A stretch of DNA of 10,608 nucleotides from Pseudomonadota bacterium. GTDB taxonomy: Bacteria; Pseudomonadota; Alphaproteobacteria; Sphingomonadales; Sphingomonadaceae. The stretch covers positions 1 to 10,608 of the forward strand of contig JAEZCS010000239.1 of NCBI GenBank assembly GCA_023433445.1. The letters are read 5' to 3'. Positions within the stretch are counted from its first letter, which is position 1. Each line of letters starts with the position of its first letter. The position numbers and the translations under genes were made by a program. The notes below the pieces were generated by a model. It had not been told where the DNA came from. It saw only the letters and a program-made list of their open reading frames with translations, and did not search any database. Positions 1-6,993 of this stretch are shown here, one piece after another.

Positions 1-1896
1 CCGCCACTGACGCGGGCAGAAACCTACGGCCCGCTCAAGGAACTGGAGGCGCTGGTCGATGAATATTATCTGGCGGCGGGCATGGACCCGCGCAGGCTGG
101 AGACGCTGCGGCGGGACATATTGGCGCTGGCTGCGGCGCAGGGGCTGGACAAGGATGCAGGGGCTCAGGGCAGCGGTGATGATGCGCTGGCGGCGATCGA
201 CAATTATCTGTGTGAGTTAAAAGAAATGCAGATCCGCGATGGTCTGCATGTCTTCACCCTATCGCCCGAGCGGGCATTGCGCCGCGATTTGCTGATCGCC
301 TTGGCTCGCTGCCCCAGGGGATTGGACGGAGGGCAGCAATCGCTGCTGCGGGCGTTGGCTGATGATCTGGCGCTTGGGTTCGATCCGATCGACTGCGGCA
401 TGGGCATGCCGTGGACGGGGCCGAGACCGCAGATTCTGGCGGATACGACACCTGACGTCTGGCGCAGCACCGGCGATACGGTCGAGCGACTCGAGCTCTA
501 TGCCATGCAGCTACTCGATACGGGAGAAGCCGGTCCCGGGCCTGCAAGTGCGCAGGTTCTGGACACGATCCGCAATGACCTCGCGCCCCGCGTCGACGCT
601 TGCGGAGGGGCGGAGAAGACGGCACTGCTTCAGGCGCTCGACGGAAGGTTCGTGGCGCCCGGTCCCTCCGGGGCACCGACACGGGGACGGCCCGATGTAT
701 TGCCGACCGGACGGAATTTCTATTCGGTCGATACGCGCGCGGTGCCGACCGTCGCGGCGTGGAACCTGGGCCAGAAATCGGCAGAGCTGGTCGTGCAGGA
801 CTATCTCCAGCGAGAAGGCGGATATCCGCGCTCCATCGCCCTGTCCGCCTGGGGCACGGCGAACATGCGTACCGGCGGTGACGACATCGCGCAGGCGCTC
901 GCGTTGATGGGCGTGCGGCCGCGGTGGGATTGGGGTTCGGGACGGGTGGTCGGGTTTGAGGTGATGACGATCGCCGAACTCAACCGGCCCCGCGTGGACG
1001 TGACGTTGCGCGTGTCCGGATTCTTCCGCGACGCTTTTCCCGAACAGATCGACCTGGTCGACAGCGCCGCCCGCGCCGTCATGGGACTGGACGAGCCAGA
1101 AGAGGACAATCCCGCCGCCGCGCGTCACCGGGCGGAAGCGGCGGCGCTCATGGCCGAGGGCGCGGCTGAAAAGGCAGCGCTACGCCGCGCTGGGACGCGT
1201 GTCTTCGGATCGAAACCGGGCGCCTATGGCGCGGGATTGCAGGCGATGATCGACGAGCGGCTGTGGCATGATCGTTCGGACCTGGCGAACATCTATCTCG
1301 ATTGGGGAAGCCACGCCTATGGCGGCGGCGTCGAGGGCGATGCGGAACGCGACCTGTTCGCCCGGCGGCTGGGCGAGGCTGATGCTCTCATCCAGAATCA
1401 GGATAATCGCGAGCATGACCTGCTCGACAGCGATGATTATTATCAGTTCGAAGGCGGGATCGCAGCAGCGGTCGAGCATCTGGCGGGCCGCCAGCCACTC
1501 CGCTATCATAATGACCATAGCAGGCCCGAACGGCCGGTCATCCGGACGCTGGAGGACGAGATCGGCCGGGTGGTGCGTGCGCGCGTCACCAATCCCAAAT
1601 GGATCGCGGGCATGATGCGCCATGGCTACAAGGGCGCGTTCGAAATTGCTGCCTCCGTCGATTATCTCTTCGCCTTCGCCGCGACGACGCATGGCGTCAA
1701 AGACCATCATTTCGACGCCGTCCACGCCGCCTTCATCGAGGACGAAGCCGTGCGCGCCTTCATGGCCGAAGCCAACCCCGCCGCGCTGCGCGAAACCGCC
1801 GCACGCCTCCACGAAGCGCTGGACCGGGGGCTGTGGCGCCCACGTTCGAACAGCGCCGCCATGATCCTTGCCCAACTGAAGGAAGATCGCCCATGA
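1..1896 (+). CDS. cobN: Cobaltochelatase large subunit CobN, C-terminal part (5' end outside window)
   Basis: CobN is the large, porphyrin-binding subunit of the aerobic CobNST cobaltochelatase, which uses ATP to insert Co2+ into hydrogenobyrinic acid a,c-diamide in the cytoplasm. The frame is open from base 1, and the residues before the first internal ATG (position 82) still read as CobN (LTRAETYGPLKELEALVDEY), so the gene starts upstream. 631 residues are visible; the family is usually about 1,200-1,300, so this is roughly the second half. Characteristic blocks in order are LPTGRNFYSVDTRAVPT (near nt 700), FFRDAFPEQIDLVD (near 1021), GAYGAGLQ (1225), DWGSHAYGGG (1303), HNDHSRPE (1510) and NPKWIAGMMRHGYKGAFE (1591), ending in the typical GLWRPRSN tail. 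Its TGA overlaps the cobO ATG (ATGA), implying translational coupling. A related possibility is ChlH of magnesium chelatase, but the cob neighbours and these motifs favour CobN. Family assignment is firm; the upstream boundary cannot be seen. Confidence 0.96.
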   Translation, partial: PPLTRAETYGPLKELEALVDEYYLAAGMDPRRLETLRRDILALAAAQGLDKDAGAQGSGDDALAAIDNYLCELKEMQIRDGLHVFTLSPERALRRDLLIALARCPRGLDGGQQSLLRALADDLALGFDPIDCGMGMPWTGPRPQILADTTPDVWRSTGDTVERLELYAMQLLDTGEAGPGPASAQVLDTIRNDLAPRVDACGGAEKTALLQALDGRFVAPGPSGAPTRGRPDVLPTGRNFYSVDTRAVPTVAAWNLGQKSAELVVQDYLQREGGYPRSIALSAWGTANMRTGGDDIAQALALMGVRPRWDWGSGRVVGFEVMTIAELNRPRVDVTLRVSGFFRDAFPEQIDLVDSAARAVMGLDEPEEDNPAAARHRAEAAALMAEGAAEKAALRRAGTRVFGSKPGAYGAGLQAMIDERLWHDRSDLANIYLDWGSHAYGGGVEGDAERDLFARRLGEADALIQNQDNREHDLLDSDDYYQFEGGIAAAVEHLAGRQPLRYHNDHSRPERPVIRTLEDEIGRVVRARVTNPKWIAGMMRHGYKGAFEIAASVDYLFAFAATTHGVKDHHFDAVHAAFIEDEAVRAFMAEANPAALRETAARLHEALDRGLWRPRSNSAAMILAQLKEDRP

Positions 1897-2498
1897 TCGA
1901 ACGTACGCCCGAACAGCATGCCGAAAAGATGAAGAAGAAGCAGGCCGCCCATGACAAGATCATGGCTACCAAGACGCGGGAAAAGGGCCTGCTGATCGTG
2001 CACACCGGCAAGGGCAAGGGCAAGACGACCGCCGCGCTGGGCATGGTCGTCCGCGCCATCGGGCATGGCAAGCGGGTCGGCGTCGTCCAGTTCGTGAAGG
2101 GCGCGATGACCACCGGAGAAAAAGCGGTGTTCGATGCGTTCCCCGATAATGTCACGTTCAAGCCGATGGGCGAAGGCTTCACCTGGAACACGCAGGACAA
2201 GACCCGCGACATTGCACTCGCCCGCGAAGCATGGGACGAGGTCAAGCGGATGATCGCCGACCCTGCTTATGATATGGTGCTTGCGGACGAGTTGAATATC
2301 GTCCTGCGGTACGATTATCTGCCTGTGGAGGAGGTGCTGGAAGCGGTGACGAACAGGGACGAGATGAAGCATGTTCTCATTACCGGCCGCAACGCGCCCG
2401 AACCCTTGATCGACGCAGCGGATCTCGTGACCGAGATGACGCTGGTGAAGCACCCCTTCCGCAGCGGCGTGAAGGCTCAGGCGGGGATCGAATTTTGA
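1893..2498 (+). CDS. cobO: Cob(I)yrinic acid a,c-diamide adenosyltransferase (CobO/BtuR/CobA type)
   Basis: This cytoplasmic enzyme transfers the 5'-deoxyadenosyl group of ATP to the reduced cobalt of corrinoids, the step after cobalt insertion. The 201-residue protein has the usual length for the family. It shows the family P-loop, TGKGKGKTTAA, at residues 38-48, the block MGEGFTWNTQD at 92-102, a Walker-B-like VLADELN at 129-135, and the ending HPFRSGVKAQAGIEF. The basic N-terminus (EKMKKKQAAH, 11-20) is also typical. The start at 1893 is chosen because ATG overlaps the cobN stop as ATGA and yields the family N-terminus; the frame stays open further upstream but that stretch does not resemble CobO. 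bluB follows 1 nt after the stop, so cobN-cobO-bluB look like one transcript. The P-loop is intact, so activity is expected. Confidence 0.97.
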   Translation: MIERTPEQHAEKMKKKQAAHDKIMATKTREKGLLIVHTGKGKGKTTAALGMVVRAIGHGKRVGVVQFVKGAMTTGEKAVFDAFPDNVTFKPMGEGFTWNTQDKTRDIALAREAWDEVKRMIADPAYDMVLADELNIVLRYDYLPVEEVLEAVTNRDEMKHVLITGRNAPEPLIDAADLVTEMTLVKHPFRSGVKAQAGIEF

Positions 2499-2499
2499 T

Positions 2500-3138
2500 A
2501 TGAGCGGGCCCGCCATCATGCCGATCGACAGCGCGCAGTTCGAAGCGCTGGTGCGGGCGCGGCGGGATATTCGCCATTTCAGGACCGATCCGATCGACGA
2601 AGCGGACGTAGAATGGCTGCTGAGCATGGCCCATCGCGCGCCTTCAGTGGGCTTGTCGCAGCCATGGCGCTTCGTGCGCATAGAAACGGAGGCGCTACGC
2701 GAACAACTGGCTTGTCATGTCGACCGACAGGTCAGGGAAGCGGGCAAGGAATATGATGGCGAGCAGGACAGGCTCTATCGCAGTCTGAAGCTTCACGGTC
2801 TGCGAGAGGCGCCGGTGCTGTTCGCCGTCTACTGCGACGATGGGACGGAGACCGGCCACCATCTGGGCGCGGTGACCATGCCGGAAGCGCGACGCTATAG
2901 CTGCGTCATGGCTGTGCACACCCTATGGCTGGCCGCGCAGACCCGGCGGGTCGGCATGGGGTGGGTATCGATCATGGAGCCCGAAGGCGTGGACGCGATG
3001 CTGGATATTCCGCCAGGCTGGGAGTGCCTGGGCCTGCTATGCCTGGGTCGGCCTGTCAGCGAAGAAGACGTGCCGGAACTGGAGCGTCGGGGCTGGGAGC
3101 AGCGGACCGATTGGCATTCGGTGGTCGTACGGCGCTGA
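2500..3138 (+). CDS. bluB: 5,6-dimethylbenzimidazole synthase BluB
   Basis: BluB is a nitroreductase-fold flavoenzyme that uses O2 to break down reduced FMN into 5,6-dimethylbenzimidazole, the lower axial ligand of cobalamin. The 212-residue product shows RARRDIRHF at residues 19-27, containing the Asp that matches the catalytic Asp32 described for Sinorhizobium BluB. It also shows RAPSVGLSQPWRF at 46-58, the lid-like segment GHHLGAVTMPE at 119-129, and GMGWVSIMEPEGVD at 152-165, whose Ser157 lies where the second key residue (Ser167 in Sinorhizobium) is expected. These motifs separate BluB from generic nitroreductases. The ATG at 2500 lies 1 nt after the cobO stop; an in-frame ATG at 2518 (MPIDS) is an alternative start. 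Its 3' end faces the convergent hydrolase gene with only 9 nt between the stop codons, and no clear terminator hairpin fits there. Confidence 0.96.
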   Translation: MSGPAIMPIDSAQFEALVRARRDIRHFRTDPIDEADVEWLLSMAHRAPSVGLSQPWRFVRIETEALREQLACHVDRQVREAGKEYDGEQDRLYRSLKLHGLREAPVLFAVYCDDGTETGHHLGAVTMPEARRYSCVMAVHTLWLAAQTRRVGMGWVSIMEPEGVDAMLDIPPGWECLGLLCLGRPVSEEDVPELERRGWEQRTDWHSVVVRR

Positions 3139-3147
3139 GCCCCCCGA

Positions 3148-4002
3148 TCACCCCCGCAGGAAATCCAGCGCCAGCGCTTCGAACCGGTCCTTGTGCTCGA
3201 TCATGGTCCAATGGCCGCAGCGCGGGAAAACATGCAATTCAGCGTTGGGGATGATGCGCATGGGCAGCAGCGCGCCATCCAGCGGGCTCACTTTATCGTC
3301 GCGGCCCCACATGATGAGGGTCGGCGCCTGGATCTTGCCGAGATAGTCGATGCGCTGCGAAACGCCCGGCCCGCTCATCGACTGCGCGATGAAGCCGAGG
3401 GCGGCGCGCGTATACATCTTGCGGCTGCTTTCCATCGTTACCGGTTCCAGCGCCGCCTTGTAGCGCATGTCGATCAGTTCGTCGGTGATGATGGATTTGT
3501 CGTACACCATGGACTCTAGCCAGGCGATGATGTTCTCCCGCGTCGGATCTTCGATGAAGTCGACAAGGCGGGTCAGCCCTTCATTGGGGAAGGTCGAGGT
3601 GATGTTGAATCCGATGCCGCCAATCGTGATGTAGCGCAGAACGCGATCGGGATGAGAAGCCGCCAGATGACCGCCAATGATCCCACCATAGCTGTTGCCG
3701 ACGACATGGGCGCGATCGATGCCTAGGCCGTCCATCAGCGCGACGACGGCGTCGCGCGCTACGGCTACCGGATCGCCATCAACGGGATCGGATTTCCCAT
3801 AACCCGGCGCATCCAGGATGATCGTGCGGAAATGTTGGGAGAAGAAGGGCAGATTGCCCCGGAAATTTGCCCAACCGGTGACACCGGGGCCGGACCCATG
3901 GAGCAGCAGCAGGGCGGGGCCTGATCCCGCCTCATGATAATGGAGGCGGCCATGGCCCGTTTCCAGAAAGCGGCTGGTCGCTTCAAAGCTGAAATCGCTC
4001 AT
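3148..4002 (-). CDS. Alpha/beta hydrolase, meta-cleavage-product C-C hydrolase-like
   Basis: The 284-residue protein is an alpha/beta-hydrolase. It has an oxyanion-hole block LLLLHGSGPGVTGWANFRGN (residues 31-50), LDAPGYGKSD (63-72), the nucleophile elbow GNSYGG with Ser104, an acid in MWGRDDKVSPLD (likely Asp236) and His264 in CGHWTMIEH. The HGSGPG loop, the GRDD block and the CGHW block resemble meta-cleavage-product hydrolases such as BphD, HsaD or CarC, which split vinylogous diketones from extradiol ring cleavage. Other esterase or epoxide-hydrolase roles cannot be excluded and the substrate is unknown. The start at 4002 is preferred over the upstream in-frame start at 4065 because GGAG lies about 10 nt before it and the protein then begins as the family does. 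No signal peptide or membrane segment is apparent. It lies on the opposite strand between two B12 gene groups, convergent with bluB and divergent from the riboswitch unit. No B12 role is known for this family. Confidence 0.88.
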   Translation of the reverse strand: MSDFSFEATSRFLETGHGRLHYHEAGSGPALLLLHGSGPGVTGWANFRGNLPFFSQHFRTIILDAPGYGKSDPVDGDPVAVARDAVVALMDGLGIDRAHVVGNSYGGIIGGHLAASHPDRVLRYITIGGIGFNITSTFPNEGLTRLVDFIEDPTRENIIAWLESMVYDKSIITDELIDMRYKAALEPVTMESSRKMYTRAALGFIAQSMSGPGVSQRIDYLGKIQAPTLIMWGRDDKVSPLDGALLPMRIIPNAELHVFPRCGHWTMIEHKDRFEALALDFLRG

Positions 4003-4144
4003 CTTTTCCTCTCCAAACTTTGCATTTGTTGGCGTGGGCGTAGCTGCGATGCGCGATCGACGCAAGGAAGCGGGCCCGTGGCCACTTCCCTTTCGCGTGC
4101 ATCGCCATTATGAAGCGCGTCGAACCAGGTTCGCTTGGTTCATC
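4003..4144. promoter_or_regulatory. Divergent control region between the hydrolase gene and the riboswitch
   Basis: This spacer must hold the start signals for the leftward hydrolase gene and, most simply, for the rightward riboswitch transcript. On the minus strand a ribosome binding site, GGAGAGGAAAAG, lies directly before the hydrolase ATG. On the plus strand CATTAT (4106-4111) could be a -10 element about 40 nt before the riboswitch, but no good -35 stands at the right distance, so this is only a candidate. At 4122-4132 GAACC-A-GGTTC is a perfect short inverted repeat, and a second GGTTC ends at 4141. Short open frames across this spacer have no family resemblance and no ribosome binding site. 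Promoter positions are inferred, not shown. Confidence 0.4.
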
Positions 4145-4350
4145 GATCGCGCCGGTGCCCCACCTAGGGGCTTAAATGGGAATGCGGTGCGGGAGGAATC
4201 CCTCCCTAATCCGTAGCTGTCCCTGCAACTGTGAGCGGCGAGCGAGGCATGGACCGGCCAGTCCCGACAAAGGACGGCCAGCCACTGGAGTAATCCGGGA
4301 AGGCCCCATGCCAAGCTATGACCCGCAAGCCAGGAGACCTGCCGGAGCAA
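4145..4350 (+). ncRNA. Cobalamin (adenosylcobalamin-class) riboswitch
   Basis: The aptamer's conserved blocks appear in the right order: GGTGCC (4154-4159), AAATGGGAATGCGGTGCGG (4174-4192), CCGTAGCTGTCCCTGCAACTG (core 4211-4231), GCGGCGAGC (4235-4243), GCCACTGG (4281-4288), CCGGGAAGGC (4295-4304) and the B12 box AGCCAGGAGACCTGCC (4328-4343). A closing P1 helix can be drawn between 4149-4153 and 4344-4348 with one mismatch. A side arm GGGAGG/CCTCCC (4191-4196 with 4201-4206) forms a perfect hairpin with a 4-nt loop. Such RNAs bind adenosylcobalamin and shut down the downstream gene. This one points at cobG, so the cobGHIJ unit is expected to be repressed when B12 is plentiful. The outer boundaries are approximate to about 10 nt. 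Confidence 0.95.
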
Positions 4351-4505
4351 AGGTCGCTCTTGCCATGATCCAGGGGATGGTCACGGCTCGGTTCTCCGTT
4401 TGAGCGACGAATTTCGTGCGGCTGCGGCCGTGCAGGCGAGCGGCCTGACCGCCTCCCTGCGCGCGCCGTCCGCGGGTCGTGGCGCAGGTGCTGGAGGACT
4501 GGGCA
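4351..4505 (+). promoter_or_regulatory. Leader between riboswitch aptamer and cobG, with the cobG ribosome binding site
   Basis: About 155 nt separate the aptamer from the cobG ATG, and the riboswitch expression platform should lie here. Possible hairpins are GGCCG/CGGCC (4426-4430 with 4441-4445, 10-nt loop), an overlapping alternative CAGGC/GCCTG, and a mismatched GCCATGA/TCACGGC stem around 4362-4387. None is followed by a run of T, so a classical intrinsic terminator is not evident. A strong ribosome binding site, GGAGG at 4493-4497, lies 8 nt before the cobG ATG at 4506. The cobG frame is closed by a TGA at 4446-4448. I recognise no coding remnant in this stretch. Confidence 0.5.
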
Positions 4506-5645
4506 ATGCAGGAGTTTGTGCGGCATAACACCGCCGGCGCAGGGCCACGTCATGGCGTGCGAGGCTGGTGTCCGACAGCATGGCGGCCCATGATGGCGGG
4601 CGACGGGTTGCTGGTACGGGTGCGTCCCGCGCTCGGTCGGATGGACCGCGCGCAAGCCATGGGGCTGTGCGAAGCGGCGCTTGCCTATGGCAACGGCCAT
4701 ATCGATGTCACCAACCGCGCGGCCTTGCAGATCAGGGGCGTTGCGCAAGCGGGCCATCGCCTGCTGATGGACCGACTGGTAAGCCTTGGACTCGCGCATG
4801 CCGATGCAGAGCGAGACACGCAGCTTCCCATGCTCATCAACCCGGATTGGCGCGACGGCGATGACAGCGCGCTGATCGCGACGGAATTGTTGGCGCGGCT
4901 AAACGAACTGCCCGACCTCCCCGCCAAGGTAGGGTTTGCGATCGACGCGGGTTCCGCCCCCGTGCTGAGCGCCGCATCGGCCGATTTCAGGGTGGAGCGG
5001 GCTGCGAGCGGTGGGCTGATCCTGCGGGCCGACGGGCGCGCCCATGGTTTCCCGGTCAACGCAGCCTACGCGACGGATGCGCTGATCCGTATGGCGCACT
5101 GGTTCGTGGCGAGTGGCGGCGTTCAGGCAGGAAGGATGGCCCGACACGACGCGCCGTTGCCCGAAGCAGGGACCGTTGCCGCTGCCCCGCCACGCCCGCG
5201 TGACGCCGCTTTGGCCGCTGCGCCCGGCCCATTCCGCGCCGCGCCATTCGGCCGGATCGAGGCCGCAGCGCTCCTTGCCGCCATCGCCGATGATGTGCAG
5301 GCGCTGCGAGTCACGCCGTGGCGCGGACTGGTGTTGGAGGGTAGCGACGCACCTGCCGATGATCCCACCGATCCGCGTCTTGCCGCCGATGCCTGCCCAG
5401 GCGCTCCCGCCTGTCCTCAATCGAGCGTCGCAACCCGTGACTTTGCAGCGAAGCTCGCACCCCATGTGCCGGGATTGCATGTGTCCGGTTGCGCCAAAGG
5501 CTGCGCCCGACCTTCGCAGGCGCCTGTCGTCCTGACCGGGCGAGAGGGACTCTTCGACCTTGCCCACAATGCGCGCGCGGGAGCGCCGCCGCTGCAGGCA
5601 GGCCTGTCCCCAGATCAGATATTTGCCCATTTCGGAGCCCATTGA
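4506..5645 (+). CDS. cobG: Precorrin-3B synthase CobG
   Basis: CobG is the O2-dependent monooxygenase of the aerobic pathway. It converts precorrin-3A to precorrin-3B, forming the C20 hydroxyl and gamma-lactone needed for ring contraction, and is related to sulfite/nitrite reductases. The 379-residue protein begins with the family block GWCPTAWRPMMAGDGLLVRV (residues 20-39), followed by HIDVTNRAALQIRG (65-78). Near the C-terminus are the cofactor cysteines: Cys297 and Cys303 (CPGAPAC, C-x5-C) and Cys329 and Cys333 (CAKGC, C-x3-C), the arrangement expected for a 4Fe-4S centre coupled to sirohaem. ATG 4506 is chosen over an in-frame GTG at 4479 because GGAGG lies 8 nt upstream. A low-complexity Ala/Pro stretch (about 218-247) links the two repeat halves. 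It is the first gene after the riboswitch, and its stop overlaps the cobH start (TGATG). Having CobG marks the oxygen-dependent route. Confidence 0.94.
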   Translation: MQEFVRHNTAGAGPRHGVRGWCPTAWRPMMAGDGLLVRVRPALGRMDRAQAMGLCEAALAYGNGHIDVTNRAALQIRGVAQAGHRLLMDRLVSLGLAHADAERDTQLPMLINPDWRDGDDSALIATELLARLNELPDLPAKVGFAIDAGSAPVLSAASADFRVERAASGGLILRADGRAHGFPVNAAYATDALIRMAHWFVASGGVQAGRMARHDAPLPEAGTVAAAPPRPRDAALAAAPGPFRAAPFGRIEAAALLAAIADDVQALRVTPWRGLVLEGSDAPADDPTDPRLAADACPGAPACPQSSVATRDFAAKLAPHVPGLHVSGCAKGCARPSQAPVVLTGREGLFDLAHNARAGAPPLQAGLSPDQIFAHFGAH

Positions 5646-6274
5646 TGCCGCATCTTTACGAAACAGACGGCGCGGAAATCTATCGCCAATCCTTCCGCAT
5701 GATCCGCGCGGAAGCCGCGCTGGACCGCTTTTCGGCCGAGGAAGAGCGGGTGGCCGTGCGGATGATCCATGCGGCGGGCATGGTCGGTCTGGCGCCATAT
5801 ATCCGCTTCTCGGCAAGATTTGCCGGAGATGCGATTGCCGCGCTGGAGGCAGGCGCCCCTGTCCTGTGCGATGCGCGAATGGTGTCGGAAGGGATCACGC
5901 GCGCCCGCCTGCCCGCCGGCAATGCGGTCATCTGCACCTTGAACGATCCTCAGGTTCCCGATCTCGCCCGGTCGATGGCAAACACACGGTCGGCCGCCGC
6001 GCTGGAGCTGTGGAGGCCCCATCTGGCCGGAGCTGTAGTCGCCATCGGTAACGCTCCTACCGCGCTGTTCCACCTGCTCAACATGCTGGAGGACCCGGCT
6101 TGTCCCCGTCCGGCGGCGATCATCGGCTGTCCCGTCGGCTTCGTGGGCGCGGCAGAATCGAAGCAAGCGCTTTGGGAAAGCGGGCCTGTGCCCTGCTGCA
6201 TCGTCGAAGGACGGCTGGGCGGCAGTGCAATAACGGTGGCCGCGGTCAACGCGCTGGCGAGTGCAGTGGAATGA
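5645..6274 (+). CDS. cobH: Precorrin-8X methylmutase CobH
   Basis: CobH moves the methyl group from C11 to C12 of precorrin-8X, giving hydrogenobyrinic acid, the end of the ring-building phase. The 209-residue product has normal length. It shows MIHAAGM at residues 40-46 with His42, matching the catalytic His43 described for the Pseudomonas denitrificans enzyme. It also has CDARMVSEGITRARLP (75-90), AIGNAPTALFHLL (133-145), GCPVGFVGAAESK (161-173) and GRLGGSAITVAAVNAL (189-204), all typical of the family. The ATG at 5645 shares a base with the cobG TGA, so the two are likely translationally coupled; the frame is open further upstream but only as shadow inside cobG. The stop overlaps the cobI start as ATGA. 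Nothing suggests inactivation. Confidence 0.96.
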   Translation: MPHLYETDGAEIYRQSFRMIRAEAALDRFSAEEERVAVRMIHAAGMVGLAPYIRFSARFAGDAIAALEAGAPVLCDARMVSEGITRARLPAGNAVICTLNDPQVPDLARSMANTRSAAALELWRPHLAGAVVAIGNAPTALFHLLNMLEDPACPRPAAIIGCPVGFVGAAESKQALWESGPVPCCIVEGRLGGSAITVAAVNALASAVE

Positions 6275-6993
6275 GCGGGACGATCCATGGCGTCGGGCTT
6301 GGCCCCGGTGCACAGGACCTGATGAGCGTACGCGCCGACCGTCTGATCCGCGAGGCCCGCCACATCGCCTATTTCCGCAAAGCTGGCCGTCACGGCCATG
6401 CCCGAAAGATCGTCGATGGCCTGCTGCGCCCGGACGCGGTCGAATATGCGATGGAATATCCGGTAACGACCGAAATTCCGGTGAGCGATCCGCGCTACAA
6501 TCAATGCCTGTCGGCCTTTTACGCCCAATGTACCGCGCATCTGTATGGGCTGGTAGAGGCGGGCGAGGATGTGGTCGTACTCTGCGAGGGCGACCCGTTT
6601 TTCTACGGCAGCTTCATGCATCTGCACAGCCGCCTGTCGCCACTGGCGCCGGTCAGGATCGTACCCGGCATAACTGGCATGTCAGGCGCCTGGACCGCGA
6701 GCGGCACGCCGATCAGCTGGGGTGACGATGTGCTTACGGTATTGATGGCGACATTACCGGAAGAGGAATTGGCTCGTCGCATCCGTGACAGCAATGCGCT
6801 GGTCGTCATGAAGATCGGCCGCAACCTCGCCAAGCTGCGCTGCGCGGTGGAGGCGGCAGGCAAGGATGACTGCGCCTGGCTGGTCGAATATGCGACCATG
6901 GCGGACCAGAAGACCACGCCGCTGCGCGAAGCGCAGGCCGTCACCGGCTATTTTTCCATCCTGCTGATCCATGGGCAGGGACGGCGGCCATGA
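6271..6993 (+). CDS. cobI: Precorrin-2 C20-methyltransferase CobI
   Basis: CobI uses S-adenosylmethionine to methylate C20 of precorrin-2, giving precorrin-3A, the substrate of CobG. The 240-residue protein has the tetrapyrrole-methylase fold signatures in order: GVGLGPG (residues 7-13), YFRKAGR (34-40, typical of C20 enzymes), LCEGDPFFYGSF (104-115, part of the SAM site) and VPGITGMSGAW (131-141). Motifs YFRKAGR, CEGDPFFYGS and LMATLPEEEL separate it from CobJ, CobM and SUMT. ATG 6271 overlaps the cobH stop (ATGA), and the TGA overlaps the cobJ start at 6990 in the same way, placing it inside a tightly coupled cobG-H-I-J unit. All motif positions appear intact. Confidence 0.96.
   Translation: MSGTIHGVGLGPGAQDLMSVRADRLIREARHIAYFRKAGRHGHARKIVDGLLRPDAVEYAMEYPVTTEIPVSDPRYNQCLSAFYAQCTAHLYGLVEAGEDVVVLCEGDPFFYGSFMHLHSRLSPLAPVRIVPGITGMSGAWTASGTPISWGDDVLTVLMATLPEEELARRIRDSNALVVMKIGRNLAKLRCAVEAAGKDDCAWLVEYATMADQKTTPLREAQAVTGYFSILLIHGQGRRP

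Noticed and set aside
1707..2681. A minus-strand open frame of 324 codons across the ends of cobN, cobO and bluB.
   Set aside because: It crosses three confidently identified genes on the other strand, and its translation shows no domain. It is a GC-driven shadow.
4003..4066. An N-terminal extension of the hydrolase to an in-frame start at 4065.
   Set aside because: The extra 21 residues are not typical for the family, while the ATG at 4002 has a good ribosome binding site directly upstream.
4176..4403. A plus-strand open frame of 75 codons within and after the riboswitch.
   Set aside because: It runs through the conserved aptamer sequence, so the conservation is RNA-level; no ribosome binding site or family resemblance is seen.
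4426..4445. A GGCCG/CGGCC hairpin as a rho-independent terminator.
   Set aside because: The stem is only 5 bp and no T-run follows, so it does not meet the usual picture of an intrinsic terminator.
4400..4525. A possible TTG-initiated leader peptide reading through to a TAA just inside cobG.
   Set aside because: Low-complexity Ala/Gly-rich sequence, rare start codon and no convincing ribosome binding site.
4899..5816. A minus-strand open frame of 305 codons opposite cobG and the start of cobH.
   Set aside because: Both plus-strand genes are confirmed by family motifs, and the antisense translation resembles nothing known.
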